Assembly (NCBI RefSeq): GCF_003751305.1
Contig: NZ_RJKV01000002.1
Coordinates: forward strand, 372,001-436,000
Length of the DNA: 64,000 nt
DNA from: Stenotrophomonas rhizophila
Lineage (GTDB): Bacteria > Pseudomonadota > Gammaproteobacteria > Xanthomonadales > Xanthomonadaceae
Reading direction: 5' to 3'
Part shown: positions 59,220 through 64,000 of the stretch, in pieces
Layout of the letters: every line of letters begins with the position of its first letter
Numbering within the stretch: position 1 is the stretch's first letter
The notes under the pieces: model-generated
Seen by the model: only the letters and a program-made list of their open reading frames with translations
Database searches by the model: none
Told to the model about the DNA's origin: nothing
Translations under genes and position numbers: made by a program

Positions 59220-59435
59220 ATGGAGTATCTGATCTTGGCAGTTGTAGTACTCGTCATCTTCGCCATCTTTGGCGGGGTGTTCATTTGGATTGCCAGCATC
59301 GCCTGTTCCCTCTTGGCGGCCTTGCTCAAGCCGGCGGCTACCGAGCAACCGTGCCGTTGCAGCTGCTCCTGCTCCTGCCGCTCTGAGTCTCTTGAGGTCC
59401 ACCAATGCCATGCTCGGCGGTCCCGAGTCGAGTAA
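59220..59435 (+). CDS. Small membrane protein with Cys-x-Cys tail
   Basis: 71 residues from the ATG at 59220 (a GTG two codons upstream is possible). MEYLILAVVVLVIFAIFGG followed by VFIWIASIACSLLAALL gives one long or two short TM segments. Then comes the unusual CRCSCSCSC motif and a basic tail. GATAAT eight bases before the ATG suggests a leaderless transcript. No family recognised. Codon composition is somewhat less GC-rich than neighbours. Could be a real small protein or a chance frame; the hydrophobic run argues for the former. Confidence 0.55.
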   Translation: MEYLILAVVVLVIFAIFGGVFIWIASIACSLLAALLKPAATEQPCRCSCSCSCRSESLEVHQCHARRSRVE

Positions 59436-59861
59436 CCCGCATTTATCGGTCGGGGCAAGTATCGAAACTGCCGATCGATGGTTGTACAGGTGCTGTCCGA
59501 ATTTCCGCATCTGGCCGACTGGTACAAGACTCGTGAAGCAATTCCCGATGGATGACGCCAGTGAAATATTCCGTAGTAGCGTCTATGGCCGAAGACATGA
59601 AACACGCCTGTAAAGATCTGGGAAAGGGGCCGTAATGATGTCTGCGCTCGAACAATAAAATAAGAATATACAAAAACAAAACACAGCACATTTTGTTCTT
59701 GTTAAGTGCGCGTGAACTATCGTTCCGCCCCGTTTTACGGCGACCAACCGGCGTTGCCGATTTCGCGATGCGGTGTTGCGCGTCGCTCCATCTGCGCGCG
59801 CCGTAGTGCCGCGCAGCTTTCCGTCGACCACGAGTCGGTTGGCTTTCAGAGAGGTTGAATC
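59436..59861. other. Non-coding, AT-rich interval
   Basis: No convincing gene on either strand. 59650-59705 is very AT-rich (ATAAAATAAGAATATAC region) and contains the inverted repeat AACAAAA (59675-59681) / TTTTGTT (59691-59697), which extends imperfectly to about 59671-59701. It may be a terminator for leftward or rightward transcripts. The rest shows no recognisable site. A weak frame of about 216 codons on the minus strand (59039-59689) has low coding plausibility. Confidence 0.6.
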
Positions 59862-60044
59862 ATGAAGCTCTTCATCATCCCGGCAGCCCTGGCCGCGACA
59901 TTGCTTGTGACCGGTTGTACGACCAGCAGCTGGATCCAGGCAGCCGGTGGCGTGATGCAGGCAAAAGACGACTACGACAAGCAGGCACGCAACCAGCGCA
60001 TCCGGGATGCCAACGCAGCCGCAGCACGGGCGCGCAAGCACTGA
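59862..60044 (+). CDS. Small lipoprotein
   Basis: 60 residues: MKLFIIPAALAATLLVTGC, a lipoprotein signal with lipobox LVTGC (Cys19), followed by TTSSWIQAAGGVMQAKDDYD and a basic helix (NQRIRDANAAAARARKH). AGAGG about six bases before the ATG. Likely attached to the inner or outer leaflet of the envelope. No family assigned. Confidence 0.8.
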   Translation: MKLFIIPAALAATLLVTGCTTSSWIQAAGGVMQAKDDYDKQARNQRIRDANAAAARARKH

Positions 60045-60138
60045 GCATGGCACCTTTGATCAGGTCGCTCGGGGTGGCGTGTAGTGTCTCCTCAGGCCCT
60101 TGCGGCTGCATGCCGAGAGTCCGCGATGCCAACGCGCG

Positions 60139-60702
60139 TCATCGCAGCAGCGATGGCGCCTGGTCAATCCGCCACGCGCCATTCAACGCAAGCACGACCG
60201 CGAACTTCCCGCACAGCAGTACGTCGGCTTCATTGTTCTCGCGCACGTAGCGGTCAGCCCCTGGGAGCATCAGGACTTCGACCTCGCCGATGAAGTCATG
60301 CCGCTCATGGTGCTGGCCACGCACCATCACGCGATACGGTCCGCGAAGCGTACGCACCACCGGGTGCCGGCCCGCGGCCTGTGTCGCCCCTACAAGATCG
60401 ATCGCGTTCCCGCGGGGCATCCGCCAGGCGATGCGCTCGGGTTGGCCGAACCACTCCAACGCTTTCACCTCGCGCGTCTGCAGGGCCCGCGTGGGCGGTG
60501 TGCGGCGAAGTGCGGCTGCAGCCCGCTGGCTGCGCAGTGCGGTCCACAGCATGCTGCCTACGATGAACAGCCCGGCAACGATCAGGTAAACGAATACCAG
60601 GCCGAACCACGGCGAGCTGTTGGGAATGCCCAACAGCATCGCAACAAAGACGAGCAGCATCGCCCATCTGATCCATTCGTTCGAGGTTGTCGGTTCTGCC
60701 AT
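60139..60702 (-). CDS. Two-TM membrane protein of unknown function
   Basis: 187 residues. Two adjacent N-terminal hydrophobic helices (WAMLLVFVAMLLGIPNS and WFGLVFVYLIVAGLFIVGSML) are followed by a cytoplasmic-looking soluble domain (about 55-187) beginning LRSQRAAAALRRTPPTRALQ and including LPGADRYVRENNEADVLLCG. No family recognised. The ATG at 60702 (MAEPTTSNEW) is preferred over a codon eight residues upstream. Divergent from nothing; the 39-aa ORF lies just upstream on the same strand (72-bp gap), possibly cotranscribed. Confidence 0.7.
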   Translation of the reverse strand: MAEPTTSNEWIRWAMLLVFVAMLLGIPNSSPWFGLVFVYLIVAGLFIVGSMLWTALRSQRAAAALRRTPPTRALQTREVKALEWFGQPERIAWRMPRGNAIDLVGATQAAGRHPVVRTLRGPYRVMVRGQHHERHDFIGEVEVLMLPGADRYVRENNEADVLLCGKFAVVLALNGAWRIDQAPSLLR

Positions 60703-60774
60703 GTTCGCTTTCTTCCGCCACACTCCGCGGCGTGCGGAGAGCCGCCTATTCTGACACCGGGCGGCGGGCAGAAT

Positions 60775-60894
60775 TCAGGTGTCGGAACGTTTTCCCACGC
60801 GTTTCACGACGACGACTAGCACCGCAGCAATGGCCACGGGCATAAGCATCACTGCGAGAATGACGAGCCAGTGGTAGATGCTGAAACTGCCCAT
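60775..60894 (-). CDS. 39-residue membrane protein with TatA-like N-terminus
   Basis: Small ORF on the minus strand. It begins MGSFSIYHWLVILAVMLM, almost the first segment of TatA (usually MGSFSIWHWL), and continues as one hydrophobic helix (PVAIAAVLVVVV) and a basic tail KRVGKRSDT. It lacks the TatA FGxxKLPEL amphipathic helix and acidic tail, so it is not TatA. AGGAGA eight bases before the ATG supports translation. It is short enough to be missed in standard annotation. It lies upstream of the two-TM gene. Confidence 0.7.
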   Translation of the reverse strand: MGSFSIYHWLVILAVMLMPVAIAAVLVVVVKRVGKRSDT

Positions 60895-61066
60895 GCGTGA
60901 TGTCTCCTGATGGTCGGCCCAATCCTACTATCGATACGTGAATCGCGCTCCAGTGGGTTTCGGCGAACCGCTCCTGGCAGACGCCTTTCGTCACCCTGCC
61001 ATTGGGCAGGTGCCCCCGCGCAGGTGCAGTGCTAAAACATCCAGCAACACCCCGCTCAGGCTCTGG

Positions 61067-62125
61067 ATGATGAAGCAACGCTACTCAACGCTGTCGGCCT
61101 GCCTGACGCTTCTGCTGCCCACGGTCGCGTACGCCGGTGTCGACCTCGCCTCGCTCGACAAGGAGATGGTCGGCCCGCGCACCGAGATCCTCGTGCTGGG
61201 CAGCATCCACCTGAGCGAGCACGAGGCCTTCGATCGCAAGGCACTGGATCCCCTGCTGGACAGGCTGGCGGCGTTCAAGCCCGGCTTCATCACCATCGAA
61301 GCCATCAGTGGTGAGCAGTGCGATCTGGCCAAGCGCCATGCAGCGGTCTACGGTGATGATTACTGCGCCAGCACGGAGACGGCGAAAGCGGCCACGGGAT
61401 TGGAGGTGCCGGCTGCGATCGTACGGGTCAACACGACGTTGGCGGCGTGGCCGGCTGCCCCCACCGCCGCGCAACGCCGTCAACTCGCGGCGCTGTTCCT
61501 CGCCGCTGGCGAGCGGGCGTCTGCCTATGTGCAATGGCTGCAGCTGCCCGCGGCCGAGCGACGGGCAGGTGATGGCCTGGACGACAGCCTGGTCGAACTG
61601 CTCAAGCAGCTTGGCACCCGCAAGAACGAGAGCTATCAGATCGCCGCAGTGCTCGCGGCGCGACTCGGCCAGCAGCGTGTGTACGCCATCGATGATCACA
61701 CCGGTGATAACCACCAGATTGCGGATCGCAAGGCGTTCGGCACGGCGCTCCAGCAGGCGTGGAGCACCTATGGACCTGCGCTGGATGCCATGACCGAACG
61801 CGAAGCGGCCTTCATCGCCTCCAACGACGTGCTCGGGCTGTATCGCAGCGTCAACGATCCCGCGGCGCTGCAGGTGCTCGCCGAGTCCAACGTACGCCCG
61901 ACGCTGGCCGCCGTGTCACCGCAGCACTACCCGCAGATCTGGGTGCAGGGCTGGGAAATCCGCAATCTGCGCATGGTCGCCAACATTCTCGAGGTCGTGC
62001 GTGACCACCCCGGTTCCCGGGTCCTCTCCATCGTCGGCGCCTCGCACAAGCCGTGGTTCGACGGTTGGTTGGGGCAGATCTCCGGGGTGGATATGGTGGA
62101 TGCACAGGACGTACTCAAGGAATAG
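61067..62125 (+). CDS. Exported DUF5694-type protein (TraB/ChaN-like)
   Basis: 352 residues. Signal peptide MMKQRYSTLSACLTLLLPTVAYA. Mature part has EILVLGSIHLSEHEAF (G-S-x-H), ITIEAISGEQC, WVQGWEIRNLRMVANIL, and SIVGASHKPWF (G-x-x-H), the pattern of the TraB/TIKI/ChaN-like hydrolase superfamily with two conserved GxxH motifs. Commonly annotated as DUF5694 (recalled, not searched). Likely periplasmic. Reaction unknown; a metal-dependent peptidase or haem-binding role is possible. The frame extends upstream but the signal peptide marks the start. Convergent with the TonB receptor. Confidence 0.82.
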   Translation: MMKQRYSTLSACLTLLLPTVAYAGVDLASLDKEMVGPRTEILVLGSIHLSEHEAFDRKALDPLLDRLAAFKPGFITIEAISGEQCDLAKRHAAVYGDDYCASTETAKAATGLEVPAAIVRVNTTLAAWPAAPTAAQRRQLAALFLAAGERASAYVQWLQLPAAERRAGDGLDDSLVELLKQLGTRKNESYQIAAVLAARLGQQRVYAIDDHTGDNHQIADRKAFGTALQQAWSTYGPALDAMTEREAAFIASNDVLGLYRSVNDPAALQVLAESNVRPTLAAVSPQHYPQIWVQGWEIRNLRMVANILEVVRDHPGSRVLSIVGASHKPWFDGWLGQISGVDMVDAQDVLKE

Positions 62126-62157
62126 AGGGCGCCGCTCGTGGCACCCTCCATGCTGCC

Positions 62158-64000
62158 TCAGAAACGATAGCCTACCTCCGCACCGACGATGCGCGGCCGG
62201 TCGATGGGGCCGTAGTAGTTGCCGTCGCGCCCGAACGCCAGGTTGTCGAAGATCAACCCATTGATGCGCCGCTTGTTGGTCAGGTTGTCGACGTACACGC
62301 GGGTGCTCCACGGTCCGGTTTCATAGCCGAGCTGCACGCCGAGGATGGCCACAGCCGGTTGATAGGCGCGGTTGCGCTCATCCAGGGCCATGCGCCCGTT
62401 GAACGAGGATTCCACGCGGGCGAACAGCCCGGAGCGATGCTGGTAGCGTGCGGCAAGGTAGGCCGTGTACTGCGGGGTGAGTTTGACGTCGTTGCCGGCC
62501 AGGCTCTCATTGGCGCCGACGAACAGTTTGCGGTACTCGGCGTCCACGTAGCCGGCGTTGGCGGTCAGCGTCAGGCCCGGCAGGACCTCCAGCGCGCCTT
62601 CCAGCTCCACCCCACGCGAGCGGATGGATGCATCCGAGCCGACATAGTCCGAGGAGATCGGCCGGCCGTTGGCATCGGTCGCCAACTGGATTTCCTGCCA
62701 ATTGTCCGACGTGATGTGGAACACCGCACCACCGATATGCCCGCGCCCGCCGAGCAGGTTCATCTTGAAGCCGAGCTCATGGCTCCACATCATTTCCGAT
62801 TCGTAGCGCAGCACTTTGTCGTTGACGACGTCACTCTGCGCGGCCGCCAGATTGAAGCCACCCGGAATGTAGCCCTTGGCGGATGCGGCGTAGAACGAGA
62901 GCGTGTCGCTGGCGTCGTAGCGCAGTGAGACGCGCGGGAGCGTGGCGGTGAACGTGTGTGCGAGTTCGGCATCGCGGTAGAACACCAGGCCGCCCGGGCC
63001 CAGATCGAGCGTGCCTTCACGCTGGCGGGTGGAACGCTTGGCCTGCTCATGGCGCAGGCCGAGGCTAGCGGTCAGTTTCGGCACCGAAGGTGGGGTGTAG
63101 CTGGCGGTGCCGAACACGCTGTAGTCCTGCCCATCCGAGCCCTGCAGCGGGGCGAGGTCATAACTGCCGAGGCCACGCAACGGTGGGCCGACCAAGGTGC
63201 CGAGGATGGAATCCTTGTGGTGTCGGTAGGTAGAAACGCCGGCGATGTAGGTGAGCGTTTGATCGCTGGGGGAGCTGAAACGCAGTTCGCCGTTCCAGCT
63301 GTGCTGCTTGTCGTAGATGCGGCCTGCCAACGCGGGCGTGGCGGTCATATCGAAGTCGTAGCCGGCGGAGGTGTCCTCCTCTTGGCGGTAGGACAGTGCC
63401 GCGTCCAGCGTGCCACCGGACAATTGCCATTGCGCGCTGGTCCCGGCCACGGTTTCATTCTTGGTGGTGCGCTTGGGCGCATCGTTGATGTAAGTGAAGT
63501 CACCAGTACGACGGCCGCCGTTGAAGAGATCGCCGTAGGTACGGTTATACAGGCCGACATCCAGCGGTAGATATTCGTATTCGAACATCCCGGGTGCACG
63601 CGTGCCCAAGTGGTAGGCGATCGCATTGATGGCCAGCGTATCGGTCGGTTCCCAGCGCAGCTTGCCCTGCAGATAGGTTTCCTTGACCTTCCCTTTGACG
63701 CCGTTGAAGGGCGTGAGGTTCTTGAGGTGGCTGTCTTCGTCCGAGGCCATGAACGCCACCGAGCCGAACAACCGGTCACTGTGGCCCAGCGCGCCGCCGA
63801 GGAAACCATCCACGCTGCTGCCGTGGCCGTTGCCGAACGAGGTGACGCCGACATTGACCTCGCCCTCGGTGGTGGCCGACGGTGTACGCGTGCGCACCAG
63901 TACCAGGCCGGATTCGCTGTTTGCCCCGTACAGCGTCCCCTGTGGGCCGCGCAGGATCTCCACCGACTCCACATGGTTCAACACCGCGTTGCTTAACTCG
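62158..64000 (-). CDS. TonB-dependent outer-membrane receptor, 5' part outside window
   Basis: About 614 C-terminal residues of a TonB-dependent receptor. The visible part starts within the plug domain (VESVEILRGPQGTLYGANSE, with the ILRGPQGTLYG signature) and continues through beta-barrel strands (SYRQEEDTSAGYDFD, then TLPRVSLRYDASDTLSFYAASAKG) to a terminal aromatic, GAEVGYRF, as required for BAM assembly. The frame is open to base 64000, so the signal peptide, TonB box and rest of the plug lie to the right. Similar receptors import siderophores or other large nutrients. The 32-bp gap to the DUF5694-type gene is convergent. Confidence 0.95.
   Translation of the reverse strand, partial: ELSNAVLNHVESVEILRGPQGTLYGANSESGLVLVRTRTPSATTEGEVNVGVTSFGNGHGSSVDGFLGGALGHSDRLFGSVAFMASDEDSHLKNLTPFNGVKGKVKETYLQGKLRWEPTDTLAINAIAYHLGTRAPGMFEYEYLPLDVGLYNRTYGDLFNGGRRTGDFTYINDAPKRTTKNETVAGTSAQWQLSGGTLDAALSYRQEEDTSAGYDFDMTATPALAGRIYDKQHSWNGELRFSSPSDQTLTYIAGVSTYRHHKDSILGTLVGPPLRGLGSYDLAPLQGSDGQDYSVFGTASYTPPSVPKLTASLGLRHEQAKRSTRQREGTLDLGPGGLVFYRDAELAHTFTATLPRVSLRYDASDTLSFYAASAKGYIPGGFNLAAAQSDVVNDKVLRYESEMMWSHELGFKMNLLGGRGHIGGAVFHITSDNWQEIQLATDANGRPISSDYVGSDASIRSRGVELEGALEVLPGLTLTANAGYVDAEYRKLFVGANESLAGNDVKLTPQYTAYLAARYQHRSGLFARVESSFNGRMALDERNRAYQPAVAILGVQLGYETGPWSTRVYVDNLTNKRRINGLIFDNLAFGRDGNYYGPIDRPRIVGAEVGYRF

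Noticed and set aside
59039..59689. 216-codon minus-strand frame downstream of the tRNA.
   Set aside because: No domain, no hydrophobic or helical periodicity, no SD, and it crosses the AT-rich inverted repeat; treated as non-coding.

Overview
High-GC gammaproteobacterial chromosome segment, almost certainly Xanthomonadaceae (Lysobacteraceae) and most likely Stenotrophomonas. The clues are GTAG-footed REP palindromes of the SMAG type between genes, the def-fmt-rsmB block divergent from lysM-dprA-smg-topA-tsaC, the RpoD with a long acidic spacer, and the mdtABC-type RND operon. Nearly all of it is ordinary core chromosome. The only clearly accessory-looking stretch lies around a HipH-like gene and a CAT-anticodon tRNA (about 57.0-60.9 kb).

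Layout. 0-5.6 kb: 3' part of groEL, a LysR regulator divergent from a GST plus luciferase-like monooxygenase pair, and an exported retropepsin-like protein. 5.7-9.4 kb: an OmpR/histidine-kinase pair, then a MarR / AlkC-AlkD-like / small conserved-protein operon. 9.4-10.7 kb: a DAHP synthase gene preceded by what looks like a complete transcription attenuator, whose leader peptide carries six consecutive aromatic codons. 10.8-19.0 kb: a TacAT-type toxin-antitoxin pair and an mdtABC-like RND efflux operon. 19.2-26 kb: a TRIC-family channel gene under a tandem glycine riboswitch, GIY-YIG, RraB, type II NADH dehydrogenase, NYN/LOTUS, GST and priA, with two perfect inverted DnaA boxes upstream of priA. 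26.4-32.7 kb: a membrane-tethered sigma-like protein with a DUF3106 partner, a MATE pump, SppA, a small lipoprotein and an SDR.

32.7-45.2 kb: two DUF4124-type exported proteins, tsaC, topA, two GYF_2-domain membrane proteins, smg, dprA and a LysM protein on the minus strand, diverging from def-fmt-rsmB. 45.2-56.9 kb: envelope genes (ArnT-like and WaaL-like transferases, a GT2 and a CDP-glycerol-type transferase whose start codons abut head to head, two bacterial-PH proteins, an LpxL-like acyltransferase), plus ribA, dtd and rpoD. 57-64 kb: HipH-like toxin with repeated operator-like sites, tRNA, a thousand bases of mostly non-coding or decayed sequence with small membrane and lipoprotein genes, an exported DUF5694-type protein, and the 3' part of a TonB-dependent receptor that runs off the right edge.

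The most promising items for follow-up are the aromatic leader-peptide attenuator of the DAHP synthase, the glycine riboswitch on a TRIC channel gene, the DnaA-box pair near priA, the sigma-domain/transmembrane fusion, and the GYF_2-pilin-like fusion protein. No CRISPR array, prophage or insertion sequence was seen.
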